Shown piece after piece: positions 23,349 to 32,420 of a stretch of 64,000 bases of DNA. Source of the stretch: Mucilaginibacter sp. L196. GTDB taxonomy: Bacteria > Bacteroidota > Bacteroidia > Sphingobacteriales > Sphingobacteriaceae. Position 1 is the first letter of the stretch. Every line of letters begins with the position of its first letter. The notes under the pieces are model-generated. The model was not told the DNA's origin, ran no database searches, and saw only the letters and a program-made list of their open reading frames with translations. The DNA lies in the NCBI RefSeq assembly GCF_009765905.1, contig NZ_LMUO01000015.1, positions 216,219 through 280,218 on the forward strand, read 5' to 3'. A program made the translations under genes and the position numbers.

Positions 23349-25430
23349 ATGGAATTTAAGTACTCGAATTTGGTACTTGCTGGAGTTTTATGCATTTCGG
23401 TAAGTGCTTTTGCAGTAGATGGTGGCAAAAAATCTAAAGCCCATCATCCTGCCCCTCCCGCACATCCCCAAAAATTTATTGATTCGGCTAATATGGACTT
23501 GTCCATTAAACCCGGTGATGATTTTTATGATTATGCCGATGGCAACTGGATAAAAAACAATCCTATACCGGCCAAAGAAACCCGCTGGGGCAGCTTTAAC
23601 ACCCTGATACAGGACAACACAACCAAATTATTAAACTTATTAAAAGAAGTTAGCGCTACATCTGCGCAGCAGCCAAAAGGCAGTTTAAAGCAACGCGTGG
23701 GCGATTTATATGCCAGCGGAATGGACAGCGTAGCTATTGAAAAACTAGGGTACACCCCCATCCAGCCGGATTTAAGACGTATTGATAGAATCACATCCAC
23801 ACAAGGTGTTATTAATGAAATAGTTTACCAACGCGTACATGCATTAGGTAGCCCATTATTCAGGTTTAGTGTTGGAGGTGATGACAAACACCCTAACGTA
23901 AATATTGTAGGGCTTGATCAGGGTGGCACCAGCTTGCCCGACCGTGATTACTATTTAAAAAGCGATCCGCGTACTTTAAAAATTCAGGCAGCTTATAAAA
24001 ACTACCTGATAAGCTTATTCACACTGACCGGGACCAGTGCTGATGAAGCTGCAAAAAATGCCGCGATTGTTTTTGACATTGAAAAAGCATTGGCAAAAGC
24101 ACAATTAAGCCGTGTTGCGCTGCGCGATCCAAACGTTACTTACAACAAATTTTCGGTTGTAGCATTCAGCAAAACCACCCCGCATTTAAACTGGGTACAA
24201 TTGCTCCCTGAGATGAAAGCGCCAGGCCAGGATACCATATTGGTAAGCGAACCCGCGTTTTTCAAAACTGCTGATAGTTTAGTAGCTGCTAGGCCTGCGA
24301 GCGACTGGAAAGTTTACTTAAAATGGAATATCCTTAAAGGTTCAGCAGGATCATTAAGCTCTCCGTTTGTTGCTGCCAGCTTTAAATTTAGTCAGACTTT
24401 AAGCGGCCAAAAAGTTCAGGCACCACGCACCGAGCGCATGTCGGGTATGGTTGATGGCAGCCTTGGCGAATTGTTAGGCCAACTTTACGTAGAAAAATAC
24501 TTTACGCCTGCGGCTAAGCAATATATGGTTAACCTGGTTAACAACTTAAAAAGCACTTTGGGTGATCGCATTCAACGCCTTGATTGGATGAGTGCCGAAA
24601 CTAAAGCCCATGCGCTTAAAAAATTAGCCGCTTTCACTGTAAAAATCGGGTATCCTGATAAATGGGAAACTTATGATGGCGTTATTATAAACCGCGGTGA
24701 TTATGTAAGCAATTTAAGGAGCATTGGTGTATGGCGTTATAATTACATGGTAAGCCAATTAGGCAAGCCTGTTGATAAAACCCGTTGGGGTATGACACCA
24801 CCAACTGTTAATGCATATTACAACCCGTCAAATAACGAGATCGTTTTCCCGGCGGGTATATTACAGTTTCCTTTCTTTGATTTTGATGCTGATGATGCCG
24901 TAAATTATGGCGGTATTGGCGCTGTAATAGGCCACGAAATGACACACGGTTTTGATGATGAAGGTCGCCAGTATGATAGTGATGGCACTTTACGCGATTG
25001 GTGGACAAAAACTGATGCCGACAGGTTTAAAGTACGTACCGACAAAGTTGTTGCACAATTCAACGCCTTCACAGTGTTAGATACCATCCATGTAAATGGT
25101 AATTTAACTTTAGGTGAAAACCTTGCCGATTTAGGCGGTGTAAACATTGCTTACGAAGCATTTAAAAAGACCAAGGAAGGCCAATCAAATGACACTAAGA
25201 TTGATGGCTTTACTCCTGATCAGCGTTTCTTCTTGTCATGGGCCCAAGTATGGAGAGGCTCACAAAGACCCGAAGCTGCTGCTCAGCGTATATTAACAGA
25301 TCCGCACTCACCTGAGAAATACCGTTGTAATGCACCTATAAGCAATGTAGATGCATGGTATGCTGCATTTGATGTGCAACCGGGCGACAAAAATTACAAA
25401 GCTCCTGCAGACAGGATAAAAGTTTGGTAA
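23349..25430 (+). CDS. M13 family zinc metallopeptidase (neprilysin/PepO-like)
   Basis: Exported 693-residue endopeptidase of the M13 family. A signal sequence (about 1-22, ending VSAFA) precedes the KPGDDFYDYADGNWIKNNPIP segment that begins the M13 N-terminal domain. The zinc site is HEMTH at 529-533 (VIGHEMTHGFDDEG), with the third ligand in ENLADLGG near 590. NPSNNEIVFPAGILQFPFF and the C-terminal CNAPISNVDAWYAAFDVQPGD are also family hallmarks. It should cleave oligopeptides in the periplasm. The gene is monocistronic, with a strong terminator 27 bases after its stop. Confidence 0.95.
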   Translation: MEFKYSNLVLAGVLCISVSAFAVDGGKKSKAHHPAPPAHPQKFIDSANMDLSIKPGDDFYDYADGNWIKNNPIPAKETRWGSFNTLIQDNTTKLLNLLKEVSATSAQQPKGSLKQRVGDLYASGMDSVAIEKLGYTPIQPDLRRIDRITSTQGVINEIVYQRVHALGSPLFRFSVGGDDKHPNVNIVGLDQGGTSLPDRDYYLKSDPRTLKIQAAYKNYLISLFTLTGTSADEAAKNAAIVFDIEKALAKAQLSRVALRDPNVTYNKFSVVAFSKTTPHLNWVQLLPEMKAPGQDTILVSEPAFFKTADSLVAARPASDWKVYLKWNILKGSAGSLSSPFVAASFKFSQTLSGQKVQAPRTERMSGMVDGSLGELLGQLYVEKYFTPAAKQYMVNLVNNLKSTLGDRIQRLDWMSAETKAHALKKLAAFTVKIGYPDKWETYDGVIINRGDYVSNLRSIGVWRYNYMVSQLGKPVDKTRWGMTPPTVNAYYNPSNNEIVFPAGILQFPFFDFDADDAVNYGGIGAVIGHEMTHGFDDEGRQYDSDGTLRDWWTKTDADRFKVRTDKVVAQFNAFTVLDTIHVNGNLTLGENLADLGGVNIAYEAFKKTKEGQSNDTKIDGFTPDQRFFLSWAQVWRGSQRPEAAAQRILTDPHSPEKYRCNAPISNVDAWYAAFDVQPGDKNYKAPADRIKVW

Positions 25431-25457
25431 GCCAATAGTTTTACCACATTAGTAAAA

Positions 25458-25490
25458 ATAACAAAGCCCGGTAAAATCGGGCTTTGTTAT
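25458..25490 (+). terminator. Rho-independent terminator after the M13 peptidase gene
   Basis: ATAACAAAGCCCG (25458-25470) pairs with CGGGCTTTGTTAT (25478-25490), a perfect 13-bp stem with a 7-base loop, followed by a T-rich stretch. Confidence 0.85.
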
Positions 25491-25579
25491 TCAGTTTTAT
25501 ATCGATAAACTGAAACTCCCTATGTTTTTGATTACAAACTACTGACCCGTATTACTTACACCATCTAAAAGCAAACATA

Positions 25580-25587
25580 TATCTTTG
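25580..25587 (+). promoter_or_regulatory. Bacteroidota -7 box of the CstB-like gene
   Basis: TATCTTTG matches TAnnTTTG and ends eight bases before the ATG at 25596, predicting a very short leader. No convincing -33 TTTG was seen. Confidence 0.45.
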
Positions 25588-25595
25588 CGCCGAAT

Positions 25596-26936
25596 ATGAT
25601 TATCCATCAATTTTACGATAAAGGCCTGGCGCATGCCTCCTATGCGATCATCAGGACAGGGAGAATGATTGTGATCGATCCATCACGCGATCCTCAACCA
25701 TACTATGACTTTGCCACGCTGCACGAAGCCGATATTGTAGGTGTGATAGAAACCCATCCCCATGCTGATTTTGTAAGCTCGCATCTGGAAATACATCAAA
25801 CTACGGGCGCTACAATCTATGTAAGCAAACTTACCGGCGCAGCATATCCGCATGAAGGTTTTGATGACGGTGATGTAATTGAACTGGATGACATTAAACT
25901 AAAGGCCATCAATACCCCCGGCCATTCACCCGATTCTATCTGTATTCTGTTACAAAATGAATACGGACACGATGCCGCTATTTTTACAGGCGATACTTTA
26001 TTTGTTGGCGATGTTGGCCGCCCCGATTTACGCGAGGATATAGGTAATATCACCGCAAAAAAAGAAGAATTGGCCAAACAAATGTATCACTCTACAAGAG
26101 ATAAATTGATGCGCCTGCCGAAGAATGTTGTGGTATACCCTGCACATGGCCCCGGCTCACTATGCGGTAAGAATATGAGTGCCGATTTGCAAAGCACTAT
26201 CGGTCGCGAATTACGCGAAAACTATGCGTTGCAATTGATGAGTGAGTTGCAGTTCATTAAAACACTAACCACTGATCAGCCCTTTGTACCTAAATATTTC
26301 GGCCACGATGTGGAGTTAAATAAGTCTGGCGCAACGCAGCTTAAAAACAGTATTAGCGCAATAGATAAATCGGCATCAATATCGGACAAAAATACACTCA
26401 TCATTGACACCCGCCCGAAAGCTGATTTCAGAAAAGGGCACATCAAAAGCGCTATCAATTTGCAAAATGGCGAAAAGTTTGAAACTTGGTTAGGTTCAAT
26501 TATCGGCCCCGACGAGAAATTCTATCTGATTGCTAACACCGATAGTGATTTGGACATCATGATAAAGAAAGCCGCCAAAATTGGTTACGAAAGCAATATA
26601 AAAGCCGCTTTGTTAACACCAGATAATATAACTGAAAAATCACATGATCTTGACCTTGCAGATTTTCAAACCAACCCGAAAGACTACACCATTGTGGATG
26701 TACGCAACTGGGGAGAGGTTAATGATGGAACGTTGTTTATCAATCCCGTAGTTATCCCACTACCTGAACTACGTGAACGCATCAACGAGATTCCAACTAA
26801 TAAACCCATCGTAGTACATTGCGCTGCTGGTTATCGCTCGGCTGCTGCATCAAGTATTATTGCCGCTCAGATAAAATCTGTCCCGGTTTATGATTTGGGC
26901 GAAGCGATTTTGGATATAACTAAAATCAACGCTTAA
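25596..26936 (+). CDS. Persulfide dioxygenase with two rhodanese domains (CstB-like)
   Basis: A 446-residue fusion of a metallo-beta-lactamase domain (1-245) with two rhodanese modules. The iron site is THPHADF at 53-59, His110 in TPGHS and Asp133 in FTGDTLFVGDVGRPDL. The first rhodanese-like module (about 260-345) has no active cysteine. The second (about 365-446) has Cys409 in VVHCAAGYRS. This layout and length match CstB of Staphylococcus, which oxidises low-molecular-weight persulfides and yields thiosulfate, protecting against sulfide. By that analogy the substrate here may be bacillithiol or CoA persulfide. mnmD starts one base after the stop codon, so the two genes are co-transcribed. 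Confidence 0.88.
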   Translation: MIIHQFYDKGLAHASYAIIRTGRMIVIDPSRDPQPYYDFATLHEADIVGVIETHPHADFVSSHLEIHQTTGATIYVSKLTGAAYPHEGFDDGDVIELDDIKLKAINTPGHSPDSICILLQNEYGHDAAIFTGDTLFVGDVGRPDLREDIGNITAKKEELAKQMYHSTRDKLMRLPKNVVVYPAHGPGSLCGKNMSADLQSTIGRELRENYALQLMSELQFIKTLTTDQPFVPKYFGHDVELNKSGATQLKNSISAIDKSASISDKNTLIIDTRPKADFRKGHIKSAINLQNGEKFETWLGSIIGPDEKFYLIANTDSDLDIMIKKAAKIGYESNIKAALLTPDNITEKSHDLDLADFQTNPKDYTIVDVRNWGEVNDGTLFINPVVIPLPELRERINEIPTNKPIVVHCAAGYRSAAASSIIAAQIKSVPVYDLGEAILDITKINA

Positions 26937-26937
26937 C

Positions 26938-27630
26938 ATGCTCGAAATTGTAAAAACATCCGATGGTTCAAACACCATTTTCAATAGTGAAGTAGGCGAA
27001 AATTATCACTCGCACCACGGCGCTTTACAAGAGAGCAAACACGTATTTGTAAAATCAGGCTTACAGTATTTTTTAGAAAATAAAAATGAAGTCTCCCCTA
27101 CCGGGGGAGATTTAGAGGGGGCTAGCGTTTCAATTTTAGAAATAGGTTTTGGCACCGGCTTAAACTTTTTACTAAGCGCTGATTACTGCTCCGTTGAAAA
27201 CATACAGCTTGATTATACCGGCATTGAGGCGTATTCGCTAACCGACGAAATGATAAGCCAGACTGGTTATGATGAATATGTTACCACAGACCTATGGCAG
27301 GAATTCATTAAACATTATCCCTCTGCACTTCAAAATCCAATCAAGCTTAATAAAAGTTGCCAGCTACAAATTGCAAACGTCAAACTGATGGACTTTCAAT
27401 CAGATCAAAAATTTGATGTGATTTATTTTGATGCCTTTGCTGCCTCCTACCAACCCGAAATGTGGAATGAGGCCGCTATTACCCATACCCTCCAATTTTT
27501 AAAACCCGGCGGTGTATTTGTCACCTATGCCATTACTGGAAACCTGAAACGTATTGTTAAAAGTTTAGGTTTAAAAGTTGAGAAAGCACCGGGAGCGCCC
27601 GGGAAAAGAGAAATGCTAAGGGCTTATTAA
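26938..27630 (+). CDS. mnmD: tRNA 5-methylaminomethyl-2-thiouridine(34) methyltransferase MnmD, with repeat-derived insert
   Basis: S-adenosylmethionine-dependent methyltransferase of 230 residues that completes mnm5s2U at tRNA wobble position 34. Stand-alone MnmD lacks the oxidase half of E. coli MnmC, and this one does too. Features are NYHSHHGALQESKHVFVKSGL, motif I ILEIGFGTGLNFLL (64-77) and DVIYFDAFAASYQPEMWNE, ending with GAPGKREMLRAY. Residues 52-63 (VSPTGGDLEGAS) are encoded by a 36-bp block that matches a repeat inside the 11145-11289 element at 35 of 36 positions; its length of twelve codons keeps the frame. The insert sits just before motif I, probably in a surface loop. The gene follows the CstB-like gene after one base. 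Confidence 0.9.
   Translation: MLEIVKTSDGSNTIFNSEVGENYHSHHGALQESKHVFVKSGLQYFLENKNEVSPTGGDLEGASVSILEIGFGTGLNFLLSADYCSVENIQLDYTGIEAYSLTDEMISQTGYDEYVTTDLWQEFIKHYPSALQNPIKLNKSCQLQIANVKLMDFQSDQKFDVIYFDAFAASYQPEMWNEAAITHTLQFLKPGGVFVTYAITGNLKRIVKSLGLKVEKAPGAPGKREMLRAY
27089..27124 (+). repeat. Repeat block captured in frame inside mnmD
   Basis: AAGTCTCCCCTACCGGGG... differs at one position from 11221-11256 in the MITE-like element. It is a multiple of three long and contains no stop in the mnmD frame, although the same block reversed or shifted does carry stops (TAG and TAA). Confidence 0.8.
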
Positions 27631-27906
27631 TGTGTTAATGTGCAGAGATGCGAATCATCACTCAATAATTCTTAGACGCTTTGTAAAAATGATTCAATAT
27701 ATAAAAAAATCGTCATTGCGAGGAACGAAGCAATCTCTGCATAGGCAAGGCGATTAGAAAGGTATTGAATCCGCAGAGCAGCTCTGTAAAGTATAGAGAT
27801 TGCTTCGTTCCTCGCAATGACAATAGCTTTTTTCCAGACAGCTTCTTAGGTAAATATTATGTAAAATCTGCACATTTGCATATCCGCACATTTGCACATT
27901 AACAAC
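27628..27906. repeat. Nested inverted repeats between mnmD and mazG
   Basis: The outer arms are TTAATGTGTTAATGTGCAGA (27628 onward) and the low-complexity right arm at 27863-27906, with TGCACATTTGC-type units ending TTGCACATTAACAA. Inside them is a GTCATTGCGAGGAACGAAGC element with perfect 27-bp arms at 27712-27738 and 27795-27821. The right outer arm touches the mazG start codon. The layout suggests one repeat inserted into another. Confidence 0.7.
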
Positions 27907-27909
27907 ACT

Positions 27910-28713
27910 ATGCCACTAACTCCTCCCATTACATCCACCACTCCCGCAGGCGCTTTTGAAAGATTACTTACAATAATGGATGATCTGCGTTTAAATTGCC
28001 CTTGGGATAAAAAACAAACGCTGGAAAGCCTTCGCCATTTAACTATTGAGGAGGTTTATGAGCTATCGGATGCGATACTTAGTGGTGATATGCCTGAAAT
28101 CAAAAAAGAACTGGGCGATGTAATGTTACATTTAGTATTCTATGCGAGGATCGGCTCAGAAACAAACGATTTCAATATTACCGATGTACTGAACGGCATA
28201 TGCGATAAACTGGTTAACCGTCACCCTCATATTTATGCTGATGTGGATGTACAGGATGAAAACGATGTAAAGCGTAACTGGGAGCAGATCAAATTAAAAG
28301 AAGGTAATAAATCAGTATTGGGTGGCGTACCTGCATCTTTACCGGCATTGGTAAAAGCATCCCGTATACAGGAAAAAGCCCGTGGCATTGGTTTCGACTG
28401 GGAAGAAAAAAGCCAGGTTTGGGCAAAGGTTGAAGAAGAGCTGCAAGAATTTAAAGATGAATTTAATGTAGAGGACGAAACCACCATAGACCACGAACGT
28501 GCCGAAAGTGAATTTGGAGATCTGCTGTTTTCACTGATCAACTATGCCCGTTTCATCAATATTAATCCGGAAGATGCTTTGGAAAAAACCAACCGTAAGT
28601 TCATTAAACGTTTTCAATACTTAGAAACCAAAGCCGAAGAGAACGGCCAGCAACTCCAAAACATGAGCCTTGCCGAAATGGATGTGTATTGGAACGAAGC
28701 AAAAAAACTATAA
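27910..28713 (+). CDS. mazG: Nucleoside triphosphate pyrophosphohydrolase MazG
   Basis: House-cleaning NTP pyrophosphatase of 267 residues (NTP to NMP plus PPi), with two MazG repeats. The first holds CPWDKKQTLESLRHLTIEEVYEL with the metal-binding EEVYEL...KELGDVMLHL pair. The second holds KVEEELQEF...ESEFGDLLFSLINYARF. VLGGVPASLPALVKASRIQEKARGIGFDW is the usual link between them. The start is ATG at 27910; the frame extends back to a TTG inside the repeat arm, which is not preferred. It may help limit damaged nucleotides and ppGpp; the RelA/SpoT gene is about 12 kb away. Confidence 0.94.
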   Translation: MPLTPPITSTTPAGAFERLLTIMDDLRLNCPWDKKQTLESLRHLTIEEVYELSDAILSGDMPEIKKELGDVMLHLVFYARIGSETNDFNITDVLNGICDKLVNRHPHIYADVDVQDENDVKRNWEQIKLKEGNKSVLGGVPASLPALVKASRIQEKARGIGFDWEEKSQVWAKVEEELQEFKDEFNVEDETTIDHERAESEFGDLLFSLINYARFININPEDALEKTNRKFIKRFQYLETKAEENGQQLQNMSLAEMDVYWNEAKKL

Positions 28714-29961
28714 CTATTTAAACCGGATTGCTTTCACAGGCGATATTTTGCTCACCAGCATCGATGGGATCACCAATACAACAAGGCAAACTATTAATAT
28801 GCCTAAATTAAGTTCAATAGCATCTAACCAGTTAAATTGGATAGGAACAAAAGGCATATAATACGATGCAGGGTCGAGTTTAAAAGTGTGCGTCAGGTTT
28901 TGAAAAAGCCCTAATCCAAAACCAAACAAATTCCCCAATACCATCCCTACTCCCACCAGATATAGAGCATTTATCAAAAATATTTGTTGAATACTCCAGT
29001 TAGTCGCCCCCATCGCCTTCAACATGCCGATCATGGAGGTACGCTCTAATATCATAATCAACAAAGCCGATATCATATTAATTACAGCAACAATTAACAT
29101 CAGGGCCAGCATTACTACGGTATTGGTATCCAACAAGCTAAGCCATTCAAATATGGTTGGGTAAGTTTGTTCAACCGTGTAAGCCTTAAGCTTGGTTGGC
29201 AAAACATCGTTTATACTATTTTCAGAATACTTAAGCAAATCAAAATCCGTTACCCTTATTTCATAACCACCAATTTGGGTTGGCAACCAATCATTAAGGC
29301 GCTGAATTAATGACAACGAACCAACAACATAAGTTTTATCTACCTCATCAACCCCTGAGCTAAAAATACCTACAATTTTAAACGGGCGTTTGCGTAAAGG
29401 TTGTTGGATGAAATACATCAGCATATTATCGCCAACTTTTAATTTAAGGCGATCTGCTGTTTGTTGGGAGATCATAATCTCTTTTTGCGCCGCAACGGAA
29501 TCAGAAAAATCCATCACCCTGCCGAAAATCAATATCTTCTTAAAAAAGGTCCAGTCATAATTTTTGTCAACGCCTTTTAAAACAACACCCTCAATTTCGT
29601 TATTAGCCTTTATAATACCCGGCTTGGTGGCAAAGGGCATTACCTTAGTGATTGTTTTTTTATTAAGGGCTTCTTTTACAAATTTAGGATCTGCTAAAAA
29701 TGGAGAATTTTCGTAGGAGTTATTGAGGTCGTATTTTACTACCTGCATATCACCTGCAAAACCGCGCATCTTCTCACGGATTTCCTGTTTAAAGCCACGC
29801 ACTACAGCTAATGATAATATCATGATGCCCAAACCGAGCATAATGCCTACAATAGCTATCCGCACGATGAGTTTTGAAAAAGTGCGTGTAGACTTAAATG
29901 TTATTCGACTGGCTATGAAAGATGCGAAACTCAATGCAGGGATGTTTTTGTACCTTCGCAA
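28714..29961 (-). CDS. ABC transporter permease of LolC/LolE type (FtsX-like)
   Basis: Inner-membrane permease of up to 415 residues with four helices: one at about 33-57 (IVRIAIVGIMLGLGIMILSLAVV), a large periplasmic domain (about 60-270), then three helices in the FtsX-like domain (about 277-400). The family motif FKQEIREKMRGFAGD follows helix 1, and EWLSLLDTNTVVMLALMLIVAVINMISALLIMILERTSMIGMLKAMG is characteristic of lipoprotein-releasing or MacB-like permeases. No ATPase gene is adjacent, so the LolD partner is elsewhere. The longest frame starts with TTG at 29961. A second TTG at 29934 (LSFASFIASRITFKS) fits relatives better, so the start is uncertain. It converges on mazG with no gap. 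Confidence 0.85.
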   Translation of the reverse strand: MRRYKNIPALSFASFIASRITFKSTRTFSKLIVRIAIVGIMLGLGIMILSLAVVRGFKQEIREKMRGFAGDMQVVKYDLNNSYENSPFLADPKFVKEALNKKTITKVMPFATKPGIIKANNEIEGVVLKGVDKNYDWTFFKKILIFGRVMDFSDSVAAQKEIMISQQTADRLKLKVGDNMLMYFIQQPLRKRPFKIVGIFSSGVDEVDKTYVVGSLSLIQRLNDWLPTQIGGYEIRVTDFDLLKYSENSINDVLPTKLKAYTVEQTYPTIFEWLSLLDTNTVVMLALMLIVAVINMISALLIMILERTSMIGMLKAMGATNWSIQQIFLINALYLVGVGMVLGNLFGFGLGLFQNLTHTFKLDPASYYMPFVPIQFNWLDAIELNLGILIVCLVVLVIPSMLVSKISPVKAIRFK

Positions 29962-29990
29962 ATATGCGCTTTTGCGGTTAAAAATGCAGT

Positions 29991-31205
29991 ATGATTATGA
30001 TAAGGATAAACACTTTTAGATTAATAACCCTTATTGCCTGTTTTAGTAGTGCGATAACTTTTGGGCAAGGCAGCTTACACCACCAATTTACAAAAAAAAT
30101 CATCTCGGGTGCTGATCAAACCAACCTTTACCTCAATTACCTTAAAGGAAAAAACATTGGGATGGTGGTTAACCAAACCTCGGTAATAGGCGATAAACTT
30201 ACACCCAGCGTTGACAGCTTATTAAAACTAGGCATCAATATAAAAAAGATATTTGGCCCCGAGCATGGTTTCAGAGGTAATGCCAGTAATGGCGCAACGG
30301 TTAATGATAGTACCGATCCCAAAACAAGCTTACCTGTAATCTCATTATACGGCAAGCATTATAAGCCAACACCTGCTGACTTAAACGGCATTAACCTGAT
30401 GATATTTGACATACAGGATGTAGGCGCACGGTTTTACACCTATCTGTCAACCCTGCAATATGTAATGGAGGCTTGTGCCGAAAACAATATCGAATTATTG
30501 ATTTTAGACCGACCAAACCCCAATGGCTTTTATGTAGATGGGCCGGTGCTAGATACCACTTACAGATCATTCGTCGGAATGGATGCCGTACCCATTGTTT
30601 ACGGCATGACAATAGCTGAATACGCCCAAATGATTAACGGTGAAGGCTGGCTTAAAAACCACGTGCAGTGCAAACTGAAAATTATTAAGATTGCTAATTA
30701 TAACCATAATTCGGCTTACAAATTGCCGGTTAACCCCTCACCAAACTTAAATACTGCACAATCGGTTTTATTGTATCCAAGTTTGTGTTTGTTTGAGGGA
30801 ACTACTTTAAGTTTGGGCAGAGGCACCTATACGCCATTTGAAGTAGTTGGGCATCCTTTACTAAAAGGAAAATATGCTTACAATTTCACGCCGGTAAGCA
30901 TTCCGGGAATGAGCGAAGATCCACCGCAAAAAAACCAGGTTTGTTATGGAATCGACCTAAAAAACTATGATACCGGCATTATACGCAGCAGCGGGAAATT
31001 AAATTTAACATGGCTGCTGGAATTATATAACGCCTTCCCGGATAAAACCCACTTTTATAACGCGTACTTTGTAAAACTTGCAGGAACAGATCAATTACGT
31101 AAGCAAATTGAAGCGGGCAAAACCGAACGCGAGATCCGCGAAAGTTGGGAACCGGCTTTAAGCAAATTTAAAATTATGCGCCGCAAATATTTATTGTACA
31201 ACTAA
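29991..31205 (+). CDS. Exo-beta-N-acetylmuramidase NamZ family (DUF1343), exported
   Basis: A 404-residue exported protein with a signal sequence (about 5-26, ending AITFGQ) and the DUF1343 domain through to the C terminus. Family motifs are KNIGMVVNQTSVIGDKLT, KKIFGPEHGFRGNASNGATV, IFDIQDVGARFYTYLSTLQYVMEA and LDRPNPNGFYVDGP, then PSPNLNT and YPSLCLFEGTTLSLGRGT. Characterised NamZ enzymes remove terminal MurNAc from peptidoglycan fragments, so the role is wall turnover or scavenging. Two ATGs occur at 29991 and 29997; the choice does not alter the mature protein. The next rightward gene is fmt, 95 bases on. Confidence 0.88.
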   Translation: MIMIRINTFRLITLIACFSSAITFGQGSLHHQFTKKIISGADQTNLYLNYLKGKNIGMVVNQTSVIGDKLTPSVDSLLKLGINIKKIFGPEHGFRGNASNGATVNDSTDPKTSLPVISLYGKHYKPTPADLNGINLMIFDIQDVGARFYTYLSTLQYVMEACAENNIELLILDRPNPNGFYVDGPVLDTTYRSFVGMDAVPIVYGMTIAEYAQMINGEGWLKNHVQCKLKIIKIANYNHNSAYKLPVNPSPNLNTAQSVLLYPSLCLFEGTTLSLGRGTYTPFEVVGHPLLKGKYAYNFTPVSIPGMSEDPPQKNQVCYGIDLKNYDTGIIRSSGKLNLTWLLELYNAFPDKTHFYNAYFVKLAGTDQLRKQIEAGKTEREIRESWEPALSKFKIMRRKYLLYN

Positions 31206-31300
31206 GCATTTTTTTTGCTAAATTGTTGGCTATAACTGAACCTGTACTTCAATCAACAAAAAACACAATATTACACAACTAAAAAAGGAAGATATATAGC

Positions 31301-32218
31301 ATGAGAATTGTATTTATGGGTACGCCCCAGTTTGCTGTAACATCGCTTGATGAATTATTAATGGCAGGTTGTGATATTGTTGGCGTAGTTACCGCGCCTG
31401 ATAAACCAGCGGGCCGCGGTCAAAAACTAACCCAATCTGCAGTCAAGGAATATGCTGTTGCCAAGAGAATAAAGGTTCTACAACCTGAAAAGTTAAGAGA
31501 CCAATCTTTTTTAGATGAATTAAAAGCTCTTGGAGCCGACTTATTCGTAGTAGTAGCTTTCCGTATGTTACCTGGCATAGTTTGGACTATGCCTATCCGT
31601 GGCACTATAAATTTACATGCTTCATTATTGCCTAAGTATCGTGGCGCAGCACCTATTAACTGGGTACTGATCAACGGTGAAAAAGAAACTGGTGTAACCA
31701 CCTTTTTCCTGAAACAGGATATTGATACCGGAAATTTATTATTCACCGAGAAAATAACCTTAACCGGTACCGAAACTGCCGGCGAACTACATAACCGCTT
31801 AATGAATAAAGGCGCAGGTTTATTAGTTAAGACCGTAAAAGCTGTTGAAAGCCGCCGTTACAGCGAGCTGCCTCAGCATGAACTTGTTGATGGCATAGAG
31901 TTAAAGCATGCCCCCAAAATATTCAAAGAAGATTGCCTTATCGACTGGAATAATACTACAGAAACGGTATTTAACCTAATACGTGGCTTAAGCCCCATCC
32001 CTACGGCCTTTACCAAACTGAATGATAAAACATTCAAAATATATTATGGCCAGCAGGAAGTTACCGAAACTACTGAACAACCCGGAGTATTTTCAACCGA
32101 TAATAAAACTTACCTGAAATTTGCTTGCACAGACGGTTATATCAGTGTTACCGATGTTCAATTAGAGGGTAAAAAACGAATGAGCATCGAAGAATTTCTA
32201 CGTGGAGTGAAATTATAA
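31301..32218 (+). CDS. fmt: Methionyl-tRNA formyltransferase
   Basis: A 305-residue enzyme that formylates initiator Met-tRNA from 10-formyltetrahydrofolate. The N-terminal domain begins MRIVFMGTPQFAVTSLDELL. The formyl-transferase signature is seen as NLHASLLPKYRGAAPINW (Asn-His near 107-108), with the distal aspartate in KQDIDTGNLL. The C-terminal OB-like domain (about 205-305) binds tRNA. AGGAAG lies 12 bases before the start, one of the few Shine-Dalgarno-like sites here. A 30-bp perfect hairpin begins 13 bases after the stop. Confidence 0.96.
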   Translation: MRIVFMGTPQFAVTSLDELLMAGCDIVGVVTAPDKPAGRGQKLTQSAVKEYAVAKRIKVLQPEKLRDQSFLDELKALGADLFVVVAFRMLPGIVWTMPIRGTINLHASLLPKYRGAAPINWVLINGEKETGVTTFFLKQDIDTGNLLFTEKITLTGTETAGELHNRLMNKGAGLLVKTVKAVESRRYSELPQHELVDGIELKHAPKIFKEDCLIDWNNTTETVFNLIRGLSPIPTAFTKLNDKTFKIYYGQQEVTETTEQPGVFSTDNKTYLKFACTDGYISVTDVQLEGKKRMSIEEFLRGVKL

Positions 32219-32231
32219 TCCCCTCTTCTTC

Positions 32232-32321
32232 TGTCATTTCGAACGTAGAGAGAAATCTTCTAGATCCTGCACGACGAACTTTGCATTTTGAAGAAGATTT
32301 CTCTCTACGTTCGAAATGACA
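32232..32321. repeat. Inverted repeat, 30-bp perfect arms (GTCATTTCGAACGTAGAGAG family)
   Basis: The arms 32232-32261 and 32292-32321 are exact reverse complements around a 30-base loop. This differs from the GTCATTGCGAGG family but shares the outer TGTCATT. It lies just after fmt and may end its transcript. Confidence 0.85.
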
Positions 32322-32420
32322 ATCCATCAAAAAACATCATCAAACAAAAGTCAAATAATCCTCAGGCATAACATTTTCTGTTTTATGTCGTTATTTTTAC
32401 GCACTAATTAATTTACAGGC

